Positions 9,961 through 19,110 of a stretch of 30,663 nucleotides of DNA are shown piece after piece. Origin of the DNA: Prorocentrum cordatum. Taxonomy: Eukaryota > Sar > Dinophyceae > Prorocentrales > Prorocentraceae. The stretch covers positions 47,501 through 78,163 of the forward strand of contig CAUYUJ010003543.1 of assembly GCA_963575745.1 (NCBI GenBank), written 5' to 3'. Numbering within the stretch: position 1 is the first letter of the stretch; every line of letters starts with the position of its first letter. Position numbers and translations under genes: made by a program. The notes below the pieces were generated by a model. The model did not search any database. It was not told where the DNA came from and was given only the letters and a program-made list of their open reading frames with translations.

Positions 9961-10279
9961 GTCGGAGGGTTTGAAAGGGGGGCAGAAGACGGGGGGGGCG
10001 AGGGAGGGGCGCAGGAGCGGGGGGGGAGGGTGGATGGGGGGGCGGGGGGAGGAGGAGGAGGGGGGAGGAGGGAGGAGGGGGGGATGATGCTGGGGGGGCG
10101 AAGGGAAAGGGAGGGGAGGGGGGGGGTCGGAGGGAAAGGAGGAGAGGAGAGGAGCGATTGGATGAGGGGGGGGGTGGACGGAGGAAGGAGGAGGGTTGGG
10201 GGCGGAGGGGCGATGTGGGAGGATTGAGGAGTTGAAGGATGGGGAGTTCCTCCTGGTACTCGTTCTCGCTTGCTCGCAG
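9961..10279 (+). other. Likely intron with G-rich polypurine tract
   Basis: GT (GTCGGA) to AG (tgctcgcag), 319 nt, phase 0 at both sides. It joins ...VAGLAPN to SEAVNQVESKAK.... From about 9967 to 10240 it is almost pure G and A on the transcribed strand, with many GGGG runs. It is the strand-opposite counterpart of the poly-C intron upstream. Confidence 0.6.
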
Positions 10280-10679
10280 AGCGAGGCGGTCAACCAGGTG
10301 GAGTCGAAGGCCAAGGAATGCGCCGTGGTCGCGCTGTACGCTGGCGCGGTGCAGCAGGGGAAGGAGGCGATCGCCAAGGCCTCCCAGGTGATGTTCCGGG
10401 GCCAGGCTGCCAAATCTTGGCACGGGATCAAGGCCGCCGACGCACCGAGGATCAGGGCCTCCCTGGCGATCGCCCAGAAGGCCATGGTCGGCCACAACCT
10501 CGCGCCGTCCAAGGTGCTCGGGAGCATCCTGACGGACTGTTTCAGGAAGGGGTTGCGCTCGCAGGTGGTCTCGCGCGTACCTGGTGCCGCGCAGAGTTGC
10601 GCTGGCAACTCTTTCCAGCGCTCGCTGGAGGATTCGGCTGCAAAGGGGGGCGCCCGCAACCTCTCAGAGGAAATGCGAG
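10280..10679 (+). CDS. Unknown protein, 3' exon
   Basis: Continues the helix-rich protein: SEAVNQVESKAKECAVVALY, then QGKEAIAKASQVMFRGQAAK and KVLGSILTDCFRKGLRSQ. The frame remains plausible to about 10679 (ARNLSEEMR), where GAG|GTCGTC could be another donor before a CT-rich stretch. A donor is also possible at 10564 (GCAG|GTGGTC). The true 3' end cannot be fixed, and no stop codon before the low-complexity tail looks authentic. Ala/Lys/Gln content matches the preceding exon block. Function is not recognised. Confidence 0.55.
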
Positions 10680-10689
10680 GTCGTCTTGA

Positions 10690-11430
10690 GCCAACTCGCC
10701 CTCGCCTTCGTCATCCTGCTCCGCCTCCTCCTCCTCCTCTTTCCCCTCGCTCCCCTCTTGCTCCCCTTTCACCTCCCACTTCTATTTGTTAACTTCGCTG
10801 ACCCTTGCGTTGCCGAAAGTGCAGCGCTCTTCGCGCCGACGCCCACTGCGCGCAACGATGGGCGCGCCAGCTCACGTTTTTTGCCCAACACGCTCGCGTG
10901 CGCTGCATCACCTCACATTGCTGTCAACGGGCGCCCTTGAAGCTGGGGCGTTGCCTAGCTGAGCAGTTCGTCGTTACTGTCGTCGTTGCCGTCGTCGTCG
11001 TCCACGTCCTTGTCATCGTCGTCGTCATCGCTGTCGTCATCCTGGCCATTATCATCGTGTATTCATATCGTTTCATCGGCCCTGCATGTTGTCGTGGCGC
11101 TGGAGGAGTTCCAAGCTTCCCGCTCCACGCTATGAACCGTCGCAGTTGGCAGACGGAATTGTATGTATCCCATGGTCTTGCTCGCAGGCTTGCCGAAGAC
11201 GGTGCAAGGACCCGCGCGTGGTACCAAAGCCTCGTGGGTGCCCTATGTCAGGGTAAGCACCCAATGAGAGCAGGTGCCAGTGCGGACTTCGTACCTGTGC
11301 GATATCAGAGAATCCTGCCTTCTCGAACAATAGAATGATGTACACATGTATACATACATATTTCCATACGCGCTTCTCCGAGGGAGTAGAGCTCAGAGCC
11401 GACTAACTGAAGCCGTCCGCATTTGTTTTT
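10690..11430. other. CT-rich, unique and (GTC)n sequence after the gene
   Basis: Pyrimidine-rich to about 10775, then mixed sequence, then a GTC/TCG/TCA trinucleotide tract (about 10972-11060) that reads as a Val/Ile-rich pseudo-membrane peptide. 11060-11430 is unique-looking with no supportable gene. Confidence 0.6.
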
Positions 11431-11455
11431 GCCGTTTCGCTGGAGACATCTTCAA
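11431..11455 (-). repeat. Solitary minus-strand copy of the AGGATGTC core
   Basis: Read on the minus strand: gaagatgtctccagcgaaac. It differs at a few positions from the core of the 1-790 array and lies in unrelated flanking sequence. Confidence 0.75.
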
Positions 11456-11592
11456 AATTTTGAAAATCGGTGGCACCCCTCACGCAGATCGTGGTGTCAG
11501 GGTCCACAAACATAGCGTTTTTCAATCATTTAAACATAAGCCCTTCAAAACACAATGGATTTCAATGAGTTCGGGCTGGAAATATTAAAACA

Positions 11593-11618
11593 GCAGTTTC
11601 GCTTGAAACATCCTTAAC
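11593..11618 (-). repeat. Second solitary minus-strand copy of the core
   Basis: Read on the minus strand: taaggatgtttcaagcgaaac, about 160 bp from the previous copy. The interval between them is AT-richer unique sequence. Confidence 0.75.
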
Positions 11619-11629
11619 AACATTTTACC

Positions 11630-12130
11630 CGAAGTGTTCTCCATACTCGCAAGACACGTATCCCTCATCGCAAGGTGTGGTAAGATAAACTGCGAACCAC
11701 GCAGGCTCCCAAATTGCAAGTTGCGGTAACCCCACCGGTGCACCATACACGTGTCCTTGATCGCAAGGTGTGGCAACCCCATTGGTGAATCCTAGGAAGA
11801 CCCATGCTCGCCCAACCCCGCCCGTGCATCCAAGTGCTGTAAGCCCAACTGCGAACCCCGAGCGCCCCCTAATCATAAGGCGTGGTAGCCCCACCCGTGC
11901 ACCCTACAAATCTCCTTAATAGGAAGGTGTGGTAACTTCATAAGTGATCCCAATACATCTTCAAATTCGCAACTCCTGGTAATCGCAACTGTTAGCACCA
12001 CGCGCCCCCTGACCGCAAGGTGCGGTACCCCCTTCCAGTGACCACTACACGTATTCCTAATCGCAAGGCGTGGCACCCCCACTTATGAAACCCACGCGTT
12101 TCCTTACAAGGCTTGGTAGCCACACCAGTC
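11630..12130 (+). repeat. 47-bp diverged minisatellite
   Basis: About ten degenerate units recognised by atcgcaaggtgtggtaaccc. gcaagg-like boxes start near 11670, 11716, 11763, 11873, 11921, 12017, 12063 and 12108. Spacing is 46-48 bp or multiples of that. A ccacccgtgcaccctacac block follows each box. Confidence 0.85.
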
Positions 12131-12307
12131 ATCTCCCAATGGGCCCCTTTAGAATTGCCACGTCCCCCTGTTCTGGGTTACATCATGTATCTTGTTTTGT
12201 ATGAGGCTGGGCACGCACGTGCCATTTGTTCAGATTCACACATACATACATGCATACATATATAAACACACGCACACATAAGCCCCGCGATTGCGGATAC
12301 GAATGAG

Positions 12308-12743
12308 GGCGCTCGCCATCATCATCATCACCACCACCACCATCATTATCATCATCATCCGCATCACCCTCATCATCATCACCACCACCTTCATCATGAT
12401 CAACATCATCATCAACATCATCATCAACATCATCATCAATAGCATCCTCATCATCATCCCACTCATCATCAGCATCATCATCATCATCGTGATCGTCAGC
12501 ATGATCATCATCATGATCGGCATCGTTTTCATCATCACCATCATCACCATGATGATCAGCATGATCATCTTCATGACCATCATGATCATCACGATCATCA
12601 TGATCATCATCGTCATCGTCATCATCGTCATCGCCATCATCATCCTCATCATCATCAGGAACCATCAGTAAACATTACCATCATCATCATCATCATCATA
12701 ATCATCCTCATCATCATCATCGTCGTCATCGTGATAGTCATCG

Positions 12744-12774
<31 letters not shown>

Positions 12775-12800
12775 TATCATCATCACCATCATCATCATCA
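12308..12800 (+). repeat. (CAT/ATC)n trinucleotide microsatellite
   Basis: About 490 bp of CAT/ATC units with CAC, CAG and CGT variants. A short (CATA)n stretch (12238-12262) lies upstream. Confidence 0.95.
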
Positions 12801-12806
12801 TCATCA

Positions 12807-12860
12807 TGGCACGCCGTCCAAGTAGCGCACGCCGTCCGAGTTGCGCACGCCGTCCGAGCT
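12807..12860 (+). repeat. 18-bp tandem repeat, three copies
   Basis: gcacgccgtccgagttgc in three tandem copies with one to three differences. It lies between the CAT tract and a G-rich tract. Confidence 0.85.
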
Positions 12861-12863
12861 GCC

Positions 12864-12976
12864 CACGGGGGGGGGGGCGCGGGGGGGGGGGGGTCGCGGG
12901 GGGGCGGGTCGCGGGGCGGGGAGGGTAGCGGGGCGGGTCGCGGGGGGGCGGGTCGCGGGGCGGGTCGCGGGGCGGA
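12864..12976 (+). repeat. G-rich GGGTCGCGGGGC repeat
   Basis: Runs of eight or more G followed by gggcgggtcgcgg repeats. Many closely spaced G-runs give clear G-quadruplex potential on the plus strand. Confidence 0.9.
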
Positions 12977-13009
12977 CGACGAACAACAACAACAACAAGA
13001 AACACAATA

Positions 13010-13088
13010 ATCCGCACCGCAGAAGCCCGCCACAGCCACGCACCCAGGGACAATGAATGACCTCTCGGCGCCCTCACTCTGACTATTT
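13010..13088 (+). repeat. Segment of about 80 bp shared with 4690-4772
   Basis: See 4690-4772. The order of boxes is kept, and the G-rich GGGTCGC tract again lies just upstream. Confidence 0.6.
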
Positions 13089-13094
13089 ATACAT

Positions 13095-13240
13095 TGTCGT
13101 CGCGCTCGTCGTCGTATTCGTCTTCGTTTTCGTCCTCGTCGTTCTCGTCCTCGCCGTCCTCGTCGTCGTCCTCGCCCTCGTCCTCGTCGTCGTCGGCGTT
13201 CTAGACGTCGTCGTCGTCATCGCCATCCTTTGTTTCACAA
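13095..13240 (+). repeat. (GTC/TCG)n trinucleotide tract
   Basis: GTC/TCG units with TTC variants. It reads as Val/Leu-rich peptide only because of the repeat. Confidence 0.9.
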
Positions 13241-13439
13241 TACTGCGAGTGGCGCGTCCAATTTTCTAATTGGTTCCGGTATCGCTGCCCTGCCTCATGC
13301 ACTTCTGTTCGAAACAGCGTACAGAAGAAACAAGAATACCCTGGCGACGTACCCAACCCTTGCGCAACAAGTGGCCAGAGCACTTGGACAGAATTGTCAG
13401 GCATGAGCGCGTGGTAAGGACTGCCATTTGTTGCGGAAT

Positions 13440-14632
13440 CTACGTGGGATGAGCACATGGCCCCCCAGCATCCCTCGAAAGCGGCGACAGCTTCACAGAT
13501 CGCAACCCCCTAGGATGGCGAGGTCGAATCTGGATTTGCGGCAAGTGCTCACAACGCTGGCTCGCCCAGCAGCCCTCGAAAAGGGCGACAGTCTCACAAG
13601 TCGCAGCCCCTCAGGATGGCGAGGTCTAATCTGAATCCGCGGCAAGTGCCCACTATGCTGGCTCCCCCAGCAGCCCTCGCAAGTGGCGACAGCCTCACAG
13701 ATCGCAGCCCCCCAGGATGGCGAGGTCCCATCTGAGTCCGCGGCAAGTACGCACTATGCTGGCTCCCCCAGCAGCCCTCGAATGTGGCGACAGTCTCACA
13801 GATCGCAGCCCCCCAGGATGGCGAGGTCCCATCTGAGTCCGCGGCAAGTGCCCACTGTGCTGGCCCGCCCAGCAGCCTTCGAAAGTGGCGACAGTCTCAC
13901 AGATCGCAGCCCCGTAGGATGGCGAGGCCCCATCTGAGTCCGCGGCAAGTACCCACTATGCCTGCTCCCCCAGCAGCCTTCGAAAGGGGCGACAGTCTCA
14001 CAGATCGCAGCCCCCCAAGATGGCGAGGTCCCATCTAAGCCCGCGGCAATTACCCACTATGCTGGCTGCCCCAGCAGTCTTCGAATGTGGCAACACGGTC
14101 ACCGATCGCAGCCCCCCAGGACGGCGAGCTCCCATCTGAGTCTGCGGCAAGTACTCACTATGGTGGCTCCCCACAGCAACCCTCGAAAGTGGCGACAGCC
14201 TCACAGATCGCAGCCCCCCCGGATGGCGAGGTCCCATCTGAGTCCGCGGCAAGTACCCACTGCGCTGGCTCCCCCAGCAGCCCTCGAAAGTGGCGACAGT
14301 CTCACAGATCGCAGCCCCCCAGGATGGCGAGGTCCCATCTGAGTCCGCGGCAAGTGCCCACTGTGCTGGCCCGCCCAGCAGCCTTCGAAAGTGGCGACAG
14401 CCTCACAGATCGCAGCCCCCCCGGATGGCGAGGTCCCATCTGAGTCCGCGGCGGGTACCCATTATGCTGGCTGCCCCAGCAGCCCTCGAAAGCGGCGACA
14501 GCCTCACCGATCGCAGCCCCCCAGGATGGCGAGGTCCCATCCGAGTCCGCGGCGGGCGCCCACTATGCAGGCTCCCCCATCAGCCCTCGAAAGTGGCGAC
14601 AGGCTCACGGATCCCAGCCCCCCAGGATGAGA
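13440..14632 (+). repeat. 101-bp tandem minisatellite, 12 copies
   Basis: The box aggatggcgaggtc or a variant starts at 13512, 13613, 13714, 13815, 13916, 14017, 14118, 14220, 14321, 14422, 14523 and 14624. Eleven intervals total 1112 bp, each 101 or 102 bp. Each unit also has cagcagccctcgaaagtgg, cagatcgcagcccccc and gagtccgcggcaagt. Length is far more strictly kept than sequence. All frames read open with permuted peptides, so it is not coding. Confidence 0.97.
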
Positions 14633-14751
14633 GGAGGGGATAGGCGAGGAGGAGGGGGGGGGGGCCGGGAGGCATGGAGACCGCAGTGCTCCATTCAAAA
14701 CAAGGACCCAACAGAGGGTTGGAAAAACATATATGTTCGGTGCAGCTTGCA

Positions 14752-14767
14752 GTTCCGATATCGGAAC
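14752..14767. other. Perfect 16-bp palindrome
   Basis: gttccgatatcggaac, in otherwise ordinary sequence just after the 101-bp array. Confidence 0.8.
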
Positions 14768-14879
14768 AGAGTCCCACCAGCCCTCTGGGCGTAGGTGGTC
14801 TACAGCGGCTCCTCTCTTCCAACCCCCTTTTTCCCTTTCCTGGGCGTGGACGGGACGGGGCGCGGGTAGTCAGAGCGTC

Positions 14880-15215
14880 CAAGATGACTCAAGACGGCTC
14901 CAAGAGCGCCTCAGAGAGTCCAAGATGGCCTCGAAGATGGCCTAAGATAGCGCAGGATGCCTCAACATGGTCCCCAAGATGCTCCAAGAAGCCCCAAGAC
15001 CGCCCCAAGACAGCTCCAAGTGGCCAACAAAAACTTCCCAAGTATGCCCCCGAGAGACAAACATGCGTCGAACACCTAAAGAAAAACAAGGTTTTTGGCT
15101 TTCTCACCTTTTCGCCTCCGCTGCCCGTCGAAGCCTCAAGATAGCTCCAAGATGGCCCAAGAGAGCCCCAAGAGGGGCCCAAGAGAGCCCCGAGAGGGGC
15201 TGGGTCTTCTTTCAA
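14880..15215 (+). repeat. CCAAGA-type minisatellite
   Basis: Units such as ctccaagagcgcctc, caagatggcc and cccaagagagccc. Same family as 920-1240. An interruption of about 90 bp at 15035-15125 is not repetitive. Confidence 0.8.
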
Positions 15216-15317
15216 GATTGGGTTTGGGCTCTGGTGCTCACTCCCGCCTAGCTCCTGGAGCTGCGCACGGGCAAGAACGAGTTGTCTGGTCTCCTCGAAG
15301 ACCGGGGCGTCGCCTGG

Positions 15318-15369
15318 GAGGAGGAGGAGGAGGAGGAGGAGGAGGAGGAGGAGGAGGAGGAGGAGGAGG
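15318..15369 (+). repeat. (GGA)n microsatellite
   Basis: About 17 uninterrupted GGA units. Confidence 0.95.
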
Positions 15370-15490
15370 GAAGATGGTGGGGGGCCATGGCCTCGGGGGG
15401 CGTCTCCTGGGCTCCTGGGGCCGTCGAACAACAGGGCGAGGCCGGGAGGAGCGGAGGGGGGCTGTGTCCTCCAGGGGGGGGTCGAAGGTA

Positions 15491-15675
15491 CCCAGACCTC
15501 CTCGAGTAATGAAAAAATCACGACGGGAGGTTTTTCCTAATTTTCGGCCTCCGGGGGCCCTCACCGGGCTTCGGGAGCGTCAAAAAACGACTCAGGATGC
15601 AAAGCCGGTCATGGGGAAAGGGTCGGGACCTCTGGGGGTCCACGTAATGAAAAATCATTACGTCGGGGATCTGGG
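15491..15675 (+). mobile_element. 185-bp hairpin-ended element, copy 1, with 6-bp target duplication
   Basis: Begins CCCAGACC and ends GATCTGGG (inverted ends) and is flanked on both sides by AAGGTA (15485-15490 and 15676-15681). Near the right end is a hairpin, ACGTAATGA/TCATTACGT with an A4 loop (15642-15663). The left end has a degenerate version, GTAATGA/TCACGAC with an A5 loop (15506-15524). The interior (gggaggtttttcctaattttc, ggccctcaccgggcttcggg, gcgtcaaaaaacgactc) matches 29434-29613 on the minus strand and, less closely, 29800-29982. It has no coding capacity. It is best read as a small non-autonomous transposable element; the enzyme that would mobilise it is unknown. Confidence 0.75.
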
Positions 15676-15714
15676 AAGGTAGGTGGATAATGGTAGGGCT
15701 TTTGTGGAACGATT

Positions 15715-16235
15715 TGCGTCTGTCTAGACGCTGTGCCTAGACGCTGCAGCAGCCAGGGGCGCCGCGGATACCACCATCGAGGAGGACGGCGAGGAGGAGG
15801 GGGAGAATGGGGAGGGGGAGCTATTGTAAGCTGTCGGCTGCCCACTGTCTGCTAACCTTGCTTCAATGAGGCACCTCGAGAGCTTGCTCGCGAGATTCAA
15901 AACAAATCAAGGCTCGGAGGCATTTCGCCAATGAGGCACCTCGAGAGCTTGCTCGCGAGATTCATTTGCAGTTAAGAAGTTTTCGGCTCTTGGCAACTGC
16001 TTACGCTATGGCGTTCCTTCGCAGGTCTGTCTAAACGCGGTGCCTAGACGCTGCAGCAGCCAGGAGCGCCGCGGCTCCCCGACGTACAAACCACCATCGA
16101 GGAGGATGGCGAGTAGGAGGAGGAGGAGGAAAATGGGGAGGGGAGCGATTGCAAGCTCTCGGCTGTCCACTGTCTGCTAACTTTGCATCAATGAGGAACC
16201 TTGAGAGCTTGCTCGTGAGATTTATATACAGCTCT
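15715..16235 (+). repeat. Direct duplication of about 305 bp with CTCGAGAGC boxes
   Basis: gcctagacgctgcagcagcc, ccaccatcgaggagga and cactgtctgctaac occur in the same order in 15730-15860 and 16038-16190. The box caatgagg(c)acctcgagagcttgctcgcgagattc occurs three times (15866-15898, 15930-15963 and a decayed copy at 16190-16223). Within it, CTCGAGAGC and GCTCGCGAG form a near-perfect inverted pair around TT. No gene is seen. Confidence 0.85.
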
Positions 16236-16335
16236 TGGCACTTGTCTGCGCTGCGGTGTTCGGGTAGCGCCGTATTTCGGAATGTAGAGCACCTGGAGAT
16301 CGCATCGCCACCTCGCTTCCAGGGTCCGCTCCGCC

Positions 16336-16407
<72 letters not shown>

Positions 16408-16501
16408 GTGATGGTGATGATGATGATGATGACGAGGAGGAGGAGGATGATGATGACGATGATGATGATGATGGTGATGCTGATGATGATGGTGATGCTG
16501 C

Positions 16502-16567
<66 letters not shown>
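16336..16567 (+). repeat. GAT block 1
   Basis: GAT trinucleotides with GGT, GCT and GAG interruptions. Poly-Asp or poly-Met frames on the plus strand and poly-His/Ile/Ser on the minus strand are repeat artefacts. Confidence 0.97.
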
Positions 16568-16569
<2 letters not shown>

Positions 16570-16756
16570 GCGATTTTCTTCGCCGATTTGTTGTCGGAAG
16601 CTTTCGAAGGCTTTCGGTGGTTTTCGAATGTTTTCGGGAGCTTTCGGAGGCCTCTGGAGGCCTTCGGGGGTCCCCGGAGGCTCCCCAGAGGCTCCCAGAG
16701 GCCCCCGGATAGGACGAGTGAGGAGCTGGAGGGGCCCTCCGGGGTCCTTGGAGGCT
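16568..16756 (+). repeat. Spacer module between GAT blocks 1 and 2
   Basis: Contains ggctttcggtgg, gagctttcggaggcctctgg and aggccttcgggggtccccgg. The same boxes follow the other two GAT blocks. Confidence 0.8.
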
Positions 16757-17400
<644 letters not shown>

Positions 17401-17530
17401 ATGTGGCTTTCGGAGGCCTATGGAGGCCTTCGGGTGTCCCCAGACACTCCCCAGGGGCCCCCAGAGGCCCCTGGAGTTTCGAGCCGTGGTCTGATGGCCC
17501 GGGGCCTGCTGAGGCCCCGGGAAGAGGAGG

Positions 17531-17531
<1 letters not shown>

Positions 17532-17578
<47 letters not shown>
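17532..17578 (+). repeat. (ACG)n microsatellite
   Basis: About 15 ACG units between the third spacer and the next array. Confidence 0.95.
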
Positions 17579-17599
17579 TAGGACGACCCCCTCCGCCTC

Positions 17600-17890
17600 C
17601 GAGGCACGTATGTGTCCCCAGCAATGGCAGACATGCGTGTGGCGGTTTTGGCCAGGCAGACTACCCGCCTTGCCGCTCACTCGGCCCCTTTTCTATTCTC
17701 CGAGGCACGTATGTGTCCCCAGCAATGGCAGACATGCGTGTGGCGGTTTTGGCCAGGCAGACTACCCGCCTTGCCGCTCACTCGGCCCCTTTCTATTCTC
17801 CGAGGCACGTGTGTGTCCCCTTCAATGGCAGACATGCGTGTGGCGGTTGAGGCCAGGCAGACTACCCGCCTCGCCGCTCACTCGAACCTT
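17600..17890 (+). repeat. Array with period of about 101 bp, three copies
   Basis: Units start at cgaggcacgtatgtgtccc (17600, 17701, 17801) and are nearly identical. The last is more diverged and ends in CT-rich DNA. Sequence is unrelated to the 13440-14632 array despite the similar period. Confidence 0.95.
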
Positions 17891-18216
17891 CCTCCCTCCT
17901 CCCCCTCCCTCCCCCGAGCTCGCCGCTCATTCGGACGATTGCCAAGACCGCAGCTGTTGCGTCGGATTTTCTTCTTTGCGAATGGGAAGCAGCTTGAACA
18001 ATAGATGCCTTCAGGCCTAGGGATGATTCCGCAAGGGACTTCGAAATGGGCTCGTGCATTCTTCCCGGAACCGAAACGCAACAGTTTTCAAGGTTGCGCT
18101 CGGTCGTGGCGACCAGGAGGGATTCCGATATCCAAAAAGCTCGGATACTGAGGATCGAGAGTCGAGGTTCGAATATCAACGTGAACCGGGCCAAGGGATC
18201 GGCGTCTTTCTCACCC
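17891..18216. other. Unique-looking sequence, no gene assigned
   Basis: Pyrimidine-rich to about 17918, then non-repetitive. A minus-strand frame is open through 17862-18524 and reads quite protein-like in places (RLSILSIRAFWISESLLVAT). It could be intron or coding sequence connected with the candidate exon at 18217-18400. No start, stop or splice model is convincing. Confidence 0.4.
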
Positions 18217-18400
18217 TGAGGCGTGCTCCTCCTCCTTGTCACCATCACCGGCGCTGTCCTCGTCCTGGTCCTTCCCGTCATCATCCTCTGCCTCGTTCTC
18301 ATCGCCTGTGTTGGTGTACTTGGCAGCTTTCCTGCTGTTCGCTCGCTCGCTCCTCCTCCTCTTCCTCCACCTCGTCGTTCGAACTTCGAGGTTCGAGGAG
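18217..18400 (-). CDS. Possible exon: basic stretch followed by an acidic tail
   Basis: On the minus strand one frame reads a basic segment (RWRKRRRSERANSRKAAK), then YTNTGDENEAEDDDGKDQDE, and runs to ...DKEEEHASG. There the sequence CAGG|GTGAGA is a good donor-like site, followed by a stop. Basic-then-acidic composition is typical of nuclear or chromatin-associated tails, but CTC/GTC-rich repeat DNA can produce the same pattern. No family is recognised and the upstream boundary is unknown. Confidence 0.3.
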
Positions 18401-18474
18401 GCTCCACTACTCTGCCGGCCTCCAGAGGCCAGTTCTGAACCCTGGGACCGTCAGAAGCTGATCTGGACCGCACA

Positions 18475-18895
18475 ATTGAGGGGTGTGCCAAAATGGCCCG
18501 AGGCCGCCATGCGAACACTGCCACTGGGGGCTTTCGGTGGGGCTACCCTATGGGGCTGCGATCCTCGTGAGGGGTGTGCTGAAACAATTCGAGGCCGCCA
18601 TGCGAACCCTGCCCGCGGGGGCCTTCGGTGGAGCTCCCTGTGGGGCCACGATCCTCGTTGGAGCTCCCTACGGGGCCACGATTCTCGTGAGGGGTGTGCC
18701 GAAACTGCCCGAGGCCGCCATGCGAACCCTGCCACTGGCGCCTTCGGTGGAGCTCCCTACGGGGCCACGATCCTCGTGGGGGGTGCGCCGAAATGGCCCG
18801 AGGCCGCCATGCGAACCCTGCCGCTGGAGCCTTCGGTGGGGTTCCCTATGGGGCGCGATCCTCGTGATGGGTGTGCCGAAATGGCCCGAGGGGCG
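18475..18895 (+). repeat. Tandem repeat of about 90 bp, four to five copies
   Basis: The gaggccgccatgcgaac box lies at 18500, 18591, 18711 and 18800. The 120-bp interval contains an extra internal duplication of about 30 bp (ttggagctccctacggggcc). Each unit carries ggggtgtgccgaaa and gccttcggtggagctcccta. Confidence 0.9.
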
Positions 18896-19110
18896 GTTGT
18901 GGTAAATGGTGGAATGAAAATTTTAAGGGTGAAATAGAAATTTTAAAGGTGGGATAGACACTACGAGGAATATATATATATATATAAACACTACGTAAAA
19001 ACACTACGCAAATACATTGCGTAGACGCATTACATACGTGAGTACGTTACGTCCGCACACGACGTGCGTGACCAGGGAGGTCTCGTCAGTGTGCGCCCCA
19101 GCGGCTGGCG
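18896..19110 (+). repeat. AT-rich box and 13-bp CpG motif units heading the 177-bp array
   Basis: gtggaatgaaaattttaagg, then gaaattttaaaggtggga, a (TA)9-like run (18971-18986), then aaacactacgtaaaaacactacgcaaatac. The same order occurs at 6480-6620. Confidence 0.9.

Noticed and set aside
10972-11060. Val/Ile-rich segment resembling a membrane helix
   Set aside because: It is the translation of a GTC/ATC trinucleotide tract.
12236-12671. Ile/Met/Asp-rich frames on both strands
   Set aside because: Product of the CAT microsatellite.
18160-18185. ggttcgaat string resembling a tRNA T-loop
   Set aside because: The flanking bases cannot form the 5-bp T-arm stem, and no acceptor or anticodon arms are found.
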